DNA of 57,052 nucleotides from Candidatus Hermodarchaeota archaeon (GTDB lineage Archaea; Asgardarchaeota; Hermodarchaeia; Hermodarchaeales; Hermodarchaeaceae), in NCBI GenBank assembly GCA_016839365.1, contig JAEOUH010000033.1:1-57052 (forward strand), given 5' to 3'. Positions within the stretch are counted from its first letter, which is position 1; the number at the start of each line of letters is the position of its first letter. The position numbers were made by a program, and so were the translations under genes. Shown one piece after another: positions 17,265 to 27,301 of this stretch. Below the pieces are notes generated by a model. It made no database searches. It worked only from the letters and a program-made list of their open reading frames with translations, and was not told the origin of the DNA.

Positions 17265-18911
17265 TTATTCCTGTCTTAGGTAGGAATGAGCTGACCAACT
17301 AAGTAGAATAACCACGAGAAGAATAGTATAGGGGGTAATGAGCAGCGAGCTTACGAGCATGAGTGGGATCCCACTGGGAACGAAGCCAAGCTGAAAGAGT
17401 AGAACTGGGATGATGGCTATCCATGAGATGACAGGAAAGGTAATCATAAGAGCTATTGGTGTTTCATTTTTCGCTCGTGATGCAAAGGGATAGCGGCTAC
17501 CTAATCCCAAGCCGATGGCTGTGGCGATTGGAATAGAGTGGGGGAGGATAGCAAGGGCAATTGGAAGCAGAGAAAGGCTGCCTAAAAATACTGCAAAGTA
17601 AATCGCGAAAGGTATGGCTAGGGCAAAGGGGGTTAATAGGAGTTGTAGGTATTTGATGGTGGTGAAGTGTAAAGGAGTCAATGAGGACAAGCGTACAAGA
17701 TGGAATGTGCCTCTTTCACCATGAAAGGGATCTGATGATGAGATAGCAAGGAGTGGAATGATGACAACAAGCAATACAGCGTAAAGTGTTTCGATGAGCG
17801 GAAGATACTCAATAGGAAGAGGGAAAACGGAGCCAAAAGCAGGAGCTAGACCAATGAAAATCAAGGCGAAGACAAAGTTGACGATTAACCCACCCACATA
17901 GAACGCTTTACCGGGTTTACGGAGACCAGTTAGGAAATCCTTCTTGAGGAACGCTCGAAAAGGCGATTTTGTAGGAGCATATTTCACGGGGAGTCGACGT
18001 AAGGCGCCGATGTTCGTTCCTTTTCGCCGCGCCACCGTAGCGATTTCCTCATAGAGATCGATTGTAATCTTATCCGTGAACCATCTAGTCATAATCACGA
18101 CAAAACCATAAAGAATGAGCAACTGAATAAAGACCAAGGGAAGAGCAGGAAGGAGGAAGGCTGTAAAGGCCCCATCGGAGCCTGGTGCAGCCCCGCTGAA
18201 GAGCATGCCCACAAGCGTATTGGCCATATTAAGTGTCGGTGAGGGTACGTAAAGACCACCGACAACCCAAACCGGACTCAAAAGCAAGATGATGCCAATG
18301 ATCAAGACCACATAGAACATTGTTCGAAATATGCGCTGATGTGGACGGTTTTGGGAAACAAATTTTCGTAGAGCATAGAGACCTTGGGTAGCAACCGATC
18401 CGATTTCTCCCAAGAGAAATACGACAAGAAGGAACAAGAAAAAGATCTCCCAAGTTAATCCAAAGTGTGATCCAAAATACCACAGGATGGGTTGAACAGC
18501 GAGGATTACGTAGAGAAACAGCGTTATTCGCCTTGGAATAGCGCGTAGGTATTTTGCGGTATAAAATACATGCCCTTGCATGGGGGCTGGCAGGAGATAA
18601 TCGGCATCGGCGGGTTCAGTTTCAGAGCCTAAAGGGACGCCTAGGACGGCTTTGATGATTTGCTGAGCGATGAGGAGTGAAATAATTCCATAGACTAGCC
18701 AGATGGTGTTGACGCCAAGAAACCCACTGTCAACAATTATCCGATACATTGACCCACGAATTGATGTTGGCATCACGAAGATAAAGACCCAAAGCAACCA
18801 AACAACTAGTAGCACTATGGCTATAGAAACGATTTGCAAAGCGATAAAGGCGGGTTGGCGAATTGATTTACGTATGTAATTCCCCATCCGCCGAAATTCC
18901 CATCGTGTCAC
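17265..18911 (-). CDS. ABC-2-like exporter permease
   Basis: A 548-residue membrane protein with about 12 predicted helices in two clusters separated by a cytoplasmic segment (residues ~270-330, containing TDKITIDLYEEIATVARRKG). The arrangement, and its position 20 bp downstream of an ABC ATPase on the same strand, identify it as the permease of a two-gene exporter. The start is GTG 18909-18911. No substrate-binding protein is nearby, which supports export rather than import. I cannot name the substrate. The permease resembles large archaeal ABC-2-type permeases rather than the short bacterial form. Confidence 0.75.
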   Translation of the reverse strand: MTRWEFRRMGNYIRKSIRQPAFIALQIVSIAIVLLVVWLLWVFIFVMPTSIRGSMYRIIVDSGFLGVNTIWLVYGIISLLIAQQIIKAVLGVPLGSETEPADADYLLPAPMQGHVFYTAKYLRAIPRRITLFLYVILAVQPILWYFGSHFGLTWEIFFLFLLVVFLLGEIGSVATQGLYALRKFVSQNRPHQRIFRTMFYVVLIIGIILLLSPVWVVGGLYVPSPTLNMANTLVGMLFSGAAPGSDGAFTAFLLPALPLVFIQLLILYGFVVIMTRWFTDKITIDLYEEIATVARRKGTNIGALRRLPVKYAPTKSPFRAFLKKDFLTGLRKPGKAFYVGGLIVNFVFALIFIGLAPAFGSVFPLPIEYLPLIETLYAVLLVVIIPLLAISSSDPFHGERGTFHLVRLSSLTPLHFTTIKYLQLLLTPFALAIPFAIYFAVFLGSLSLLPIALAILPHSIPIATAIGLGLGSRYPFASRAKNETPIALMITFPVISWIAIIPVLLFQLGFVPSGIPLMLVSSLLITPYTILLVVILLSWSAHSYLRQE

Positions 18912-18931
18912 TGTTGCTGAATCAACTGTTT

Positions 18932-19705
18932 TCAGAGTCGTTCTCGCCCCTTCAGGGTTCTAATATAATAATTCTCTAAAGCGGCACCCCCGCCGACTTC
19001 ACGTCGAAGCTCTTCAACTGATCCCGAAGCAACCTTCACTCCTTCGGAGAGAATGGTGAATTCATCGCTGACTTCTTCAGCTACATTAAGATTATGGGTT
19101 GATAGAATGACAGTGTTTCCATTCTCAGCGAGTTCACGGATTATGCGTTTCAGAACGTAACCACCTTCAGGATCAAGTCCATATAGTGGCTCATCCATGA
19201 GTAGAACCTTAGGGTTTCGAATCAACAACGCGGTCAGCAGAGCTCTTTGGAGCATTCCACGTGACAGTTCACCAAGATATTTGTTTAGAAAACCGCTGAT
19301 TTCGAACCGCTCAATATATTCTAACCGACGCCGATGGAAGTCATCTTCCGGAACACTGAAGAGACTTCCAATGAATATCAGAAATTCATCGACAGTAAGT
19401 GTATCATATGCTGCTGGAGTATCTGGAAGAAAACCAAGATTAGTTTTAGCATTCCAAGATTCACGAAGCAAGTCGTATCCCATGATAAAGATGCTGCCCC
19501 GATTCGGGCGACTAAGTCCAGCAATTAACCGGAGTGTTGTGGTTTTCCCTGCTCCATTGGGACCAACTAGTGCGTGAACGACTCCTTGTGGAATCTTGAG
19601 GGTAAGTCGATTCACAGCCAAAATACCTGGAGGGAAGATTTTACTCAATCGATACGTTTCCATGGCTGGAGTTTGCCCTCTTGTTTTCCTTCGTGCATTT
19701 GCCAT
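18932..19705 (-). CDS. ABC transporter ATP-binding protein
   Basis: A 257-residue ABC ATPase. Walker A is GPNGAGKTT (48-56), the signature loop is a variant LSRGMLQR in place of LSGGQ, Walker B is KVLLMDEP followed by LYGLDPEG (D-loop), and the switch is STHN. It energises the exporter encoded immediately downstream. The ATG at 19703-19705 has GAGGTC 8 bases upstream. A short C-terminal domain (SEGVKVASGSVEELRREV) matches the CcmA/NatA-type drug and antibiotic exporter class. The Gly-Gly of the signature being Arg-Gly is somewhat unusual but occurs in exporters. Confidence 0.93.
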   Translation of the reverse strand: MANARRKTRGQTPAMETYRLSKIFPPGILAVNRLTLKIPQGVVHALVGPNGAGKTTTLRLIAGLSRPNRGSIFIMGYDLLRESWNAKTNLGFLPDTPAAYDTLTVDEFLIFIGSLFSVPEDDFHRRRLEYIERFEISGFLNKYLGELSRGMLQRALLTALLIRNPKVLLMDEPLYGLDPEGGYVLKRIIRELAENGNTVILSTHNLNVAEEVSDEFTILSEGVKVASGSVEELRREVGGGAALENYYIRTLKGRERL

Positions 19706-19861
19706 TCCTTTGACCTCGCTTTAGGCAAGTCATCCAGGCTGCTTTTTTAATCCTTTTTTCCAAGCCTGGATAATATTGCCAAATGCTATAGATTATCCTA
19801 TTATAACTTACTTAGATGGCAAATATGGGAATATTCGAAAGAACTGATGGTTGTTTGAGGC

Positions 19862-20122
19862 TCAATTAGCTTGTGGGCTATGCACTGGCTCGAGTAGTGG
19901 GGGTGTGGTGTTGGCAAGAACATATAAACCAACAAAAAAGAGGACAATGAAAATTGCTGAAGCAATAAAAAAGAAGCTGGTCTTGAAAAAATCTGAACCA
20001 AGAATCGGATATCCTGCTGGCCAGAAGGGAGAGGTCCAGCCAACTGCAAACACAATCGAAGCGATTGTTATGAGAACCATGCCCAGAATCCATCGACCGC
20101 GATCAGACCGAGGTTGTGTCAT
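19862..20122 (-). CDS. Small two-TM membrane protein
   Basis: An 86-residue protein with two hydrophobic helices (ILGMVLITIASIVFAVGW and FFFIASAIFIVLFFVGLYVLA), a short basic N-terminus (QPRSDRGR) and a polar tail. The helices and positive-inside charge make it a credible gene rather than a chance frame. It sits between the Ca2+-type ATPase (73 bp downstream) and the ABC ATPase. No family recognised. A regulatory micro-subunit of one of its transporter neighbours is possible but unsupported. Confidence 0.55.
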   Translation of the reverse strand: MTQPRSDRGRWILGMVLITIASIVFAVGWTSPFWPAGYPILGSDFFKTSFFFIASAIFIVLFFVGLYVLANTTPPLLEPVHSPQAN

Positions 20123-20195
20123 GCTTCAAACCACGTATAAGAAATACTATATGCGGAGGAGTCTGTTTTATCATATTTTGCCTTAACTGTTTCCC

Positions 20196-23051
20196 TTACT
20201 TGGCAGGTAATTTGGGTTTTATGGTCTCTGGTGAACCGCCTGGTTGCTGGGCTCGATGGCGAATGAATAATTTGAAGACCTCGACAACTAAGAATACTGA
20301 TGCAGACAGTAAAACAACCAGTGCCCAGTCCTGGAGCGTTAAGGGGACCGTGCGGAAGACTACTTGTAGAGGCGGGAAATACACAATAAGCAAGTGAAGG
20401 ACAATCGATATTCCAATTGCTACGAGAAGATATCGATTTTTCATGAATCCGACTTGGAAGAGCGAAAGATGCCCTGAACGTGAATTCAGTGCATGGACCA
20501 TTTGGGTCATGACAAGCACTGTTAATGCTAGTGTGCCTGAACGAAGAACCGCTTCATCAGGAGACAGCCCGAGTCCTGAAGGATTTGTAAGATTCAGCAT
20601 TGAAACGGTGTAGATCCAAAGTGTTGCAAAAGCTATCGTTATCCCCACTATCCATATGAGGGTCCAGACCTGTCTGGTGATGACCCCTTCTTCAGGATTG
20701 CGGGGTCCCCGTTTCATTACATCGGGTTCCATTGGGTCCATCCCAAGAGCGAGGGCTGGTAGTCCGTCTGTGACGAGGTTAATAAACAGAATTTGAATAG
20801 CCAACAAGGGAAGAGGCCATTGGAAGAAGACGGAAAGGGTAATGCTTGCAAGAAATATTACAAGAATTTCTCCTGCGTTACAAGAGAGTAGATAGGAGAC
20901 GAATTTGCGAGTATTATCGCCAATTCCACGCCCTTCCTCAATGGCATTGACGATGGATGCATAATTGTCATCCGTTAGAATCATGTCGGAGGCTTCTTTT
21001 GCCACATCTGTACCAGTGACCCCCATGGCGATGCCGATATCTGCATATTTGAGGGCGGGAGCATCGTTGACTCCATCTCCCGTCATGGCGGTGATGTGCC
21101 CTCGGGATTTCAGTGCTTGAACAATCCGCAGCTTATGTTCTGGTGAAACTCGGGCATAAACCCGGACTTGTGGAGCAGCATCAGTAAGGTCTTCATCAGA
21201 AAGGGCATCTAGGGCATTGCCTGTTAAGACAGCATCGTCTTCCTCAAACATCCCGAGTTCATTGGCAATCGCTACCGCAGTATATTGATTATCTCCCGTA
21301 ATCATGACTGATTTAATTCCTGCACCCTTAGCAATTTTTATGGAATCAAAGACTTCTGGCCGGGGTGGATCCATCATTCCCGCCAACCCAACAAAGATTA
21401 GATCAAACTCTACTCCTTCGGGAGAAATGTCGCTGAGGTCTTCGGGGCACACACGGTAAGCCATCGCAAGAACCCGTAAGGCCTTGTTTGCCATTTTATC
21501 ATTATTACTTAGAATCTCTGCTCGTTGCTCTTTGGAGAGTGGCTGAATGCCATTTCCTGTGAAAATATGTGTGCTCTGGTTAAGCACGACCTCTGGTGCT
21601 CCTTTCACATAAGCGATGGTTTCATTTTCTGGGGTGTCGTTCAAGGTTGACATCCGTTTACGTTCTGGATCGAAGGGAAGCTCGGCGATACGAGGATAGT
21701 CGTCATAGAGCTGATCGGAGTATCCTGCTTTTTGTGCCGCGACCACAAGGGCACCCTCCGTTGGATCTCCAATGATTTCCCATCCATCGTTATGCTGGCG
21801 AACAATTGCATTGCTACACAGAGAACCGATTCTAAGCAGCAAAGCGAGTTGTTCATTTTTCAGAGGCTCAATCTTTTCGTTCTCAAAAAAGAATTCACCT
21901 TTGGGTGAATAACCGGCTCCAGTGACAGACACCGAATAGCCTGGTACGAACAGCTCTCGGACAGTCATTTCATCCTTTGTGAGGGTTCCGGTTTTATCTG
22001 AACAAATAATATCAGCAGAGCCTAAAGTTTCCACTGCGGGGAGTCGGCGAATTATAGCGTTCCGTTTCACCATCCGTTGGACCCCCAAGGCTAGCGTAAT
22101 CGTAACAACAGCCGGTAATCCTTCAGGAATCGCGGCTACTGCCAAAGCGACGGCAATCACGAACAAGTCAAGAAAGGTTGAAAAGTCTAGATTCGCCATC
22201 AGCCAAGCTACTACAACTTGGACGGTGAGTACAACCATACAGATGATGAGAATGGCAATGCCCAGTTGTCTCCCCAATCGCCGCATTCGTTTCTGTTGCG
22301 GGGTTTCTTTTTCCCCGACTTCTGAAATGAACCCGGCAATACGGCCAATTTCCGTATTCATGCCGGTATTAGTTACCACCGCTAGCCCCCGACCCGATGT
22401 TATTGCAGTGCTGGCACGGACCATGTTGGCTTGATCGGCTAAGGGTATGTTCCGATCGAAGATTTTGTTGGCCACCTTCTTAGTTGGCATTGATTCACCG
22501 GTGAGCGAAGCTTCATCAGTGTAAATGTTATGTGATTCGATAAGACGTGCATCAGCAGGAAGTCGATCCCCCATCTCCAAACGTAGTATATCGCCTGGGA
22601 CCACTTCTGTAGCGGGTATATTGATCGGTTCCCCATCACGCAGAACATGGGCTTGTGGTGCTGCCATCTTCTGTAGGGCTTCAATGGATTTCTCAGCACG
22701 ATATTCTTGGGTGAAGCCCAAGATAGCGTTGATTACCACAATGATCATGATGACGATGGCGTCTATGGGTGGTTCGTTGTGGCCTGGGATGGTGAGATTC
22801 GCGTATACATTGACAACCAATGAGATGACTGCTGCGAAAATGAGAATAATAACAAGGGTTTCTTTGAATTGTGAGAGAAACATGGATAAGGGGCCAGGCC
22901 CTTTGATCTCTTCAAGGGTGTTGGGACCATATTCAGTCAATCGCTTTTGTGCTTCTTTCTGGCTTAGCCCTTCTTCTGTTACCTCGAGTTGTTTCATGAC
23001 TGTAGCAGCATCTTGGGTGTGAGGAAGAAGCTTTTCTGTCGTCAAGGACAC
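20196..23051 (-). CDS. Cation-transporting P-type ATPase, Ca2+ (P2) type
   Basis: A 951-residue P2-type ATPase. The actuator loop is TGES (184-187), M4 has PEGLP (309-313), the phosphorylation site is Asp352 in DKTGTLT, and the hinge is [13 protein letters not shown]5 has SCNAGEI and M6 [14 protein letters not shown], the Ca2+ site pattern of SERCA/PMCA-like pumps. It would expel Ca2+ (possibly Mn2+) using ATP. The N-terminus carries the usual cation-ATPase domain ([18 protein letters not shown]). The start is GTG 23049-23051. It is downstream of atpE on the same strand with 114 bp between; whether they share a transcript is unclear. Confidence 0.94.
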   Translation of the reverse strand: MSLTTEKLLPHTQDAATVMKQLEVTEEGLSQKEAQKRLTEYGPNTLEEIKGPGPLSMFLSQFKETLVIILIFAAVISLVVNVYANLTIPGHNEPPIDAIVIMIIVVINAILGFTQEYRAEKSIEALQKMAAPQAHVLRDGEPINIPATEVVPGDILRLEMGDRLPADARLIESHNIYTDEASLTGESMPTKKVANKIFDRNIPLADQANMVRASTAITSGRGLAVVTNTGMNTEIGRIAGFISEVGEKETPQQKRMRRLGRQLGIAILIICMVVLTVQVVVAWLMANLDFSTFLDLFVIAVALAVAAIPEGLPAVVTITLALGVQRMVKRNAIIRRLPAVETLGSADIICSDKTGTLTKDEMTVRELFVPGYSVSVTGAGYSPKGEFFFENEKIEPLKNEQLALLLRIGSLCSNAIVRQHNDGWEIIGDPTEGALVVAAQKAGYSDQLYDDYPRIAELPFDPERKRMSTLNDTPENETIAYVKGAPEVVLNQSTHIFTGNGIQPLSKEQRAEILSNNDKMANKALRVLAMAYRVCPEDLSDISPEGVEFDLIFVGLAGMMDPPRPEVFDSIKIAKGAGIKSVMITGDNQYTAVAIANELGMFEEDDAVLTGNALDALSDEDLTDAAPQVRVYARVSPEHKLRIVQALKSRGHITAMTGDGVNDAPALKYADIGIAMGVTGTDVAKEASDMILTDDNYASIVNAIEEGRGIGDNTRKFVSYLLSCNAGEILVIFLASITLSVFFQWPLPLLAIQILFINLVTDGLPALALGMDPMEPDVMKRGPRNPEEGVITRQVWTLIWIVGITIAFATLWIYTVSMLNLTNPSGLGLSPDEAVLRSGTLALTVLVMTQMVHALNSRSGHLSLFQVGFMKNRYLLVAIGISIVLHLLIVYFPPLQVVFRTVPLTLQDWALVVLLSASVFLVVEVFKLFIRHRAQQPGGSPETIKPKLPAK

Positions 23052-23165
23052 GTCCGTCCATATATCGCAGATCTAACGCAAGCGTTTTTCAATATGGCAT
23101 TCAGCACGTCTCATTTATTTAACGTTGTGCGTCATAAAGTTTTAAGCTTCAGCTCCGGGGTGAAC

Positions 23166-23819
23166 TTATTCACGGGGCTTTTCAGTTTTCACTTCGATTG
23201 GGAAGAGGATTTTGGCAATGGCGTTGCGGTATTTGACGTCAACTTGGGTTAGGAGCGTTTCAACTCGGTAATCGACGGTTATGTTGCCCTCCTTGTTTTG
23301 AACCATGACACCGCCAATCGCATCAATGGCCTGTTTTCCAACAGAAACCTTGGTAGTTTGCCCAGCTTGCTTTGAGATTGCTGTTCCGAGACCGGTGATT
23401 TTTAAAATAATGGGTTGATCCTCCTTGCGGACAAGGACGACTATATCCCCACCACCTATTTGGATTCCTGCGTTGGTGATGAGATTCTTGAGAAAAGTTT
23501 TGTATTGAGCTGACTCCCTTTCTTTCTCAAACTGCTTCCGAGCCTGTTGGAAAGCTTCATTGATCATAGCCGCTTTTGCATTCATGACCCGCATATGGGC
23601 ATCGTTTCGAGCCTTCCCGAGGATCCGGTCACCAGTTCCTTGAGCCATTTGTTTTCGACGGGCAGCCCAACCAGCTAGATTTGATTGAGCGTTCTCCAAG
23701 GCTTCTTCAGTGAGTTGCCGGGCGGCGACTTCAGCGTCCTCAACAATCTTTTTAGCTTGCGCTTTGGCTTCATCAATGATTGCCTTTTCAATTTGATCTG
23801 CAGGAGAAAACGCACTCAT
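23166..23819 (-). CDS. atpE: A/V-type ATP synthase subunit E
   Basis: A 217-residue peripheral-stalk subunit. The N-terminal ~100 residues are a long charged helix (IEKAIIDEAKAQAKKIVEDAE onward) that forms the right-handed coiled coil with subunit H. The C-terminal globular head has the expected strands (GGDIVVLVRKED, AIGGVMVQNKEGNITVDYRVETLL). It joins the A3B3 headpiece to the membrane part. ATG overlaps the end of the upstream H gene by 4 bases (translational coupling). This H-E pair is separated from the I-K and C genes, unlike the usual single archaeal operon. Confidence 0.92.
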   Translation of the reverse strand: MSAFSPADQIEKAIIDEAKAQAKKIVEDAEVAARQLTEEALENAQSNLAGWAARRKQMAQGTGDRILGKARNDAHMRVMNAKAAMINEAFQQARKQFEKERESAQYKTFLKNLITNAGIQIGGGDIVVLVRKEDQPIILKITGLGTAISKQAGQTTKVSVGKQAIDAIGGVMVQNKEGNITVDYRVETLLTQVDVKYRNAIAKILFPIEVKTEKPRE

Positions 23820-24142
23820 TTTGCTGCACCCCCAAACGAATAGATTGCAGAAACAATAAAGTCGACCGTTTTCTTAATATGCTTCTTTGCTTGCTCTTCA
23901 ATTGCAGCAGCTTCATTGTCCGCCTTGGCGAGTATCGTCTTCGCCTGAGTCTGGGCTTTCTTCTCGATTCCCTGCTGAAGGGCGGTAATTTCTTCGGTGA
24001 GCTGGCTCCGAACATTTGGTTCGGTTTCCCGAATCTTACGCTCAGCGTCTCGTTTGATTTCCTCAGCTTTACTTTGAGCTTTTTCGATTATTTTCGCCGC
24101 TTCAGCTTCAGCTTTTTGTACACCGTTTAAGACCTCGCTCAT
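23816..24142 (-). CDS. atpH: A/V-type ATP synthase subunit H (G-type stalk helix)
   Basis: About 108 residues, almost entirely helical, with heptad-like Ala/Glu/Lys repeats (AEAEAAKIIEKAQSKAEEI, and later NEAAAIEEQAKKHI) and a short C-terminal hydrophobic end. This is the pattern of archaeal subunit H / eukaryotic G, which pairs with E in the peripheral stalk. The ATG at 24140-24142 was preferred over TTG 24154 because GGTG lies 6-10 bases upstream. It precedes and overlaps atpE. Length fits AhaH (about 100-110). Confidence 0.88.
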   Translation of the reverse strand: MSEVLNGVQKAEAEAAKIIEKAQSKAEEIKRDAERKIRETEPNVRSQLTEEITALQQGIEKKAQTQAKTILAKADNEAAAIEEQAKKHIKKTVDFIVSAIYSFGGAAK

Positions 24143-24323
24143 TCTCAACACCAAAGCATCATTCAGTTTTGTTATTAGTCGCTTTTCAACGATGACCTTT
24201 CTTAATAAGCCTTATCATCAGTTAAAATTCCTAAAACCGGATAATCTTCCGAAACCTTAAGAATGGGATAATTATTATCGAACCCTTGTTGAGCTGTATT
24301 GATAACCGATTTTGGTGAGAACA

Positions 24324-24554
24324 ATGAGTGATGAACCCCCAAGCACAATGGGTAAAGCATTTCGATATACTACAATTGGATGCGAGATTCTTGTTTTTGC
24401 GTTGGTTGGATGGATTGTAGGACCGTACATCTTTGGTCAAAATGGGGATATTATCGGGGCATTGATTGGAGCCCTGATTGGGACATTCATGATGTTTTGT
24501 ACACTATTCTATCTTGCGGGCATGTTCGGGAGAAGAAAAGAAACCAAGGAATAA
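24324..24554 (+). CDS. Small two-TM protein resembling AtpZ/AtpI of ATP synthase operons
   Basis: A 76-residue protein with two helices (IGCEILVFALVGWIVGPYIF and GALIGALIGTFMMFCTLFYL) separated by a short loop QNGDIIG, and a basic tail. The Gly-spaced second helix and overall size recall AtpZ/AtpI, small membrane proteins of bacterial F-type operons linked to rotor assembly or Mg2+/Ca2+ uptake. ATG 24324 has GGTGAG 4-5 bases upstream. It lies 40 bp before the gene for ATP synthase subunit C and is divergent from the H-E genes. The resemblance is by pattern only. Confidence 0.6.
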   Translation: MSDEPPSTMGKAFRYTTIGCEILVFALVGWIVGPYIFGQNGDIIGALIGALIGTFMMFCTLFYLAGMFGRRKETKE

Positions 24555-24594
24555 GGAGAAGGCTTATCACAAAGAATAGGAGAGAAGAGGGGTA

Positions 24595-25644
24595 ATGTCA
24601 GTTGCGCGATATAGTTTCATCAATGCTAAAATTCGGTCTATGAAGGCAGATATCCTTACATCCGAACAGTGGGATGCACTTATTGGTGCTCGTGATATGT
24701 TCAGTGCTCTGCGGATTCTTGATTCTACTAGTTATGCTCAACTTGTTCAGGATATGGGTGAGGCAACTTCACCTATAGAAATTGAACGGGTCCTACAATC
24801 AGACTTCAACAAGGTGTTAATTGAAATTAAAAATGATATTCCCACTGCAAATCAGACCTTAATGACATGGATTACCAGGAAATTCCAAAAAGAGGTAGTC
24901 AAGAGCCTCCTCCGACTATATACTTCTGGATCAAATCAGGCTACCGCAGAAAGACTTCTCATTCCCCTAGAACCGTTTAGCACTAGTCGCCTAATGACTC
25001 TTCTCGAGGCGAAGGATTTACGGTCAATGGTTTCTGAAATCCCTGATCAATTCTTTCAACATGAAATAGAAAAAACATTACCTAAATATGAAGAAACAGG
25101 AAACCTGTTCATCGTTGAACACACACTAGATTCAATGGTATTTCAGAATCTGTTTCGAGAGGTCCAACAGCTTGAAGAACAAGATCGGGAAATCACTGCA
25201 AGACTTGTTGGCACCGAAATCGATTTGCTGAATCTTATGATTACTCTCCGCTCACATTTTCTCGGCCTTTCTTCAACTGAAACAGCAGAATTCCTGTTAA
25301 GGACTCCTTACCGATTGCCCTTGGATTTATGCCAAAGAGCCCTGCTGTCAAGAAACTTCGAAGAAAGAATTCGGATTCTCCAATCCAGTTATTATAAGGA
25401 TCTCATTTCTCGGAGCTGGGAAGCCTATGAACTAGATCAGGGTCTTGGAGCCTTCGAACACAATGCTCATATACTGATCCGAACGGATAGCGAAGAAGCC
25501 CTAATTGGGTATCCCTTTCACTTTGGCATTGTGCTAGGGTTTCTTAACTTAAAATGGTATGAAACGATTAACCTAAAAGCAGTCATGAACGGGAAAGCTG
25601 ACCAGCTTGACTCAAATATAATACGACGAGCCCTAATCCTTTAG
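24595..25644 (+). CDS. atpC: A/V-type ATP synthase subunit C (V-type d homologue)
   Basis: A 349-residue soluble, mostly helical subunit that caps the membrane rotor ring and couples the central stalk to it. Characteristic patterns are the N-terminal ARYSFINAKIRSMKADIL, the middle TARLVGTEIDLLNLMITLRS, and the C-terminal GYPFHFGIVLGFLNLKWYETINLKAVMNGKAD. Length matches the family (about 340-360). It follows the small AtpZ-like gene on the plus strand and is isolated from subunits I and K by six other genes. Confidence 0.9.
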   Translation: MSVARYSFINAKIRSMKADILTSEQWDALIGARDMFSALRILDSTSYAQLVQDMGEATSPIEIERVLQSDFNKVLIEIKNDIPTANQTLMTWITRKFQKEVVKSLLRLYTSGSNQATAERLLIPLEPFSTSRLMTLLEAKDLRSMVSEIPDQFFQHEIEKTLPKYEETGNLFIVEHTLDSMVFQNLFREVQQLEEQDREITARLVGTEIDLLNLMITLRSHFLGLSSTETAEFLLRTPYRLPLDLCQRALLSRNFEERIRILQSSYYKDLISRSWEAYELDQGLGAFEHNAHILIRTDSEEALIGYPFHFGIVLGFLNLKWYETINLKAVMNGKADQLDSNIIRRALIL

Positions 25645-25710
25645 GTTTTTAAAAATTTGAGAGGTCGATTTCAGGAAATACATAGTGGGCGAAACTGAAG
25701 GTGCTCAAAC

Positions 25711-26085
25711 ATGGATAAAAAAGAATTACTTTTTGATGAGAATCTAAGCACTTCTAGTAAAACGCTAGCTGGCCAACTTTATCAATTATTATTAGCCGAT
25801 AATTGGAAGTGTTACTCTGTCCATGATTTTCCCGAACTCATTGGCCACTCCGATGAAGAAATCATCGCCTACGCGAAACAACAGGGTTGGTCGCTTCTGA
25901 CCCTAGACAAACGAATGGCTTACCTATCTGTCAAAGACGATGTCCCTACATATCTTATTCTTCATGAAAAGCGTAGTGACGACGAAGAGGAGATCGAAGA
26001 ATACACCGTGGTCCATCTTGTACCCTTTGCAGCAGTTGAAGCCAGAAAAAGTTACGACGCCCGGCTCTCAGGAACCCGTGAGTAA
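25711..26085 (+). CDS. DUF5615-type PIN-like protein
   Basis: A 124-residue protein with the PIN-like/Mut7-C-like beginning LLFDENLSTSS, followed by VHDFPELIGHSDEEIIAYAKQQGWSLLTLDKRMAY. The spaced acidic residues (Asp in FDENL, DEEI, TLDKR) form the presumed metal-binding site of this ribonuclease superfamily. Many relatives are toxins of toxin-antitoxin pairs, but no antitoxin gene is adjacent here, so a solitary role is more likely. It starts 66 bp after atpC on the same strand and converges with the next gene. Confidence 0.8.
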   Translation: MDKKELLFDENLSTSSKTLAGQLYQLLLADNWKCYSVHDFPELIGHSDEEIIAYAKQQGWSLLTLDKRMAYLSVKDDVPTYLILHEKRSDDEEEIEEYTVVHLVPFAAVEARKSYDARLSGTRE

Positions 26086-26101
26086 CTCTAAGGATTGACG
26101 A

Positions 26102-26458
26102 CTAGATTATCCTTCTTTCATGGACAACCCCAATGAATTTGTCATAATCTCCTTTACTAACTGAGAAAATAAGAGTCTCTGTTCCGTCTTTAGCATCATA
26201 TGTCAGATACAGTGTCGTTGGACCACCACTCCACCGTTCATAGGCCTGCCCTGTTAGGGCCTCAACAGGAAAAGCACACCTTCGTGTTTTCTCTTTCTTG
26301 AATGTCCCCTTAACCTCAAGAAAAACGAACTCCTTCTCTGTGAGAACCAACTCACCTTTGGTCTTTTTCAGTGTACGAAATCCGCTATCATCTCGGATTT
26401 CGTGAGTGGCCTTAATGGAAACAATAACATTAGCTCCAGCAAACAAATCATCAGACAT
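26102..26458 (-). CDS. Uncharacterised protein, possible PH/GRAM-like fold
   Basis: A 118-residue protein predicted to be mostly beta strands (GELVLTEKEFVFLEVKG, TTLYLTYDAKDGTETLIFSV) with one C-terminal helix (KGDYDKFIGVVHERRII). The alternation and a terminal helix resemble PH/GRAM-type domains that bind lipids or proteins; this is inference from the strand pattern. The ATG at 26456-26458 has GAGGT about 9 bases upstream. No close family is recognised. Confidence 0.65.
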   Translation of the reverse strand: MSDDLFAGANVIVSIKATHEIRDDSGFRTLKKTKGELVLTEKEFVFLEVKGTFKKEKTRRCAFPVEALTGQAYERWSGGPTTLYLTYDAKDGTETLIFSVSKGDYDKFIGVVHERRII

Positions 26459-26548
26459 GGAGGATTACCTCACAAGCACCGCAACTAAGAAAGATAAAAG
26501 CCTTGGGAAGACATCAAACGATCTTGAAACCGTCTTCCCAACGGACTT

Positions 26549-27301
26549 CTAATTCTTTTTCAATGATTTTTGATGGCGAAAGATAACGGCTAATGAGAGA
26601 GAAAGGACAAGCCCTAAACTAATCGCTGCTATTGGAAATCCAGGAACGCCAGGCGGAACTGGCGTCTGGGGGCCATTTGTAGGTGTTGTGGCATCTTCAG
26701 AGTCATCGATTTCGATATTATCAATCGCGCAATTGGCGTTACAGTAAAAGACGAAATAATTGGAGGAGTCATGAGTTGTATCTGTAACATCGATTTGTTG
26801 GGTATCATTCACTAAAATTATAAAGTGCCCATTGGCGCTTCGAGTTATCTTGATATGTAGCCATCCTTCAATATTCTCAGCGGGATCATACGTGGCGAGA
26901 ACTGTGTTTTGGTAATTAGTGGATTCTAACAACCGCATATCGAACCGATTGATACGAAGACAGTAGCAGCTTGTCGAAATGCCATTACTAATTTCCCCCG
27001 CAATAAAACTGACATAGACCGCTGACATGCCCACAATCTCTGTATCAAAGGTCCAGGAACCATACGCCATCGACGAAGCATGACTTATAGCATTAGCACC
27101 ATCGGAACCCCGCAAGGATCCGTCCCCAACCGAGAAGGTTCCTAATTCGATAGTCCAGTCACTAAGTTCACCATCTTCAAAATTGTCCGACCAAACAACC
27201 GCTGCAGTACAGTAATTCTGTTCATTAAGACAAACAGCTGTTAGGAAGAAAGCTGTAATGAGGAGGAGAAAACCAATAGAACTAAATCGTTTGACATTCA
27301 T
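26549..27301 (-). CDS. Secreted/surface-anchored protein with ConA-like domain and PGF-type C-terminal anchor
   Basis: A 250-residue protein with an N-terminal signal peptide (FSSIGFLLLITAFFLTAV, ending before CLNEQNYC). The middle part opens with VVWSDNFEDGELSDWTIELGTF, the start pattern of concanavalin-A-like/laminin-G-like domains in glycan-binding or glycoside hydrolase-associated proteins. A Thr/Pro linker (TTPTNGPQTPVPPG) leads to PGFP plus a single TM helix (IAAISLGLVLSLSLAVIF) and a basic tail, the tripartite layout of archaeal sorting/anchoring signals. The protein probably sits outside on the membrane. No catalytic residues can be assigned. Confidence 0.75.
   Translation of the reverse strand: MNVKRFSSIGFLLLITAFFLTAVCLNEQNYCTAAVVWSDNFEDGELSDWTIELGTFSVGDGSLRGSDGANAISHASSMAYGSWTFDTEIVGMSAVYVSFIAGEISNGISTSCYCLRINRFDMRLLESTNYQNTVLATYDPAENIEGWLHIKITRSANGHFIILVNDTQQIDVTDTTHDSSNYFVFYCNANCAIDNIEIDDSEDATTPTNGPQTPVPPGVPGFPIAAISLGLVLSLSLAVIFRHQKSLKKN

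Noticed and set aside
25711-26085. Toxin of a toxin-antitoxin pair
   Set aside because: PIN-like, but no small antitoxin-type gene lies next to it on the same strand.
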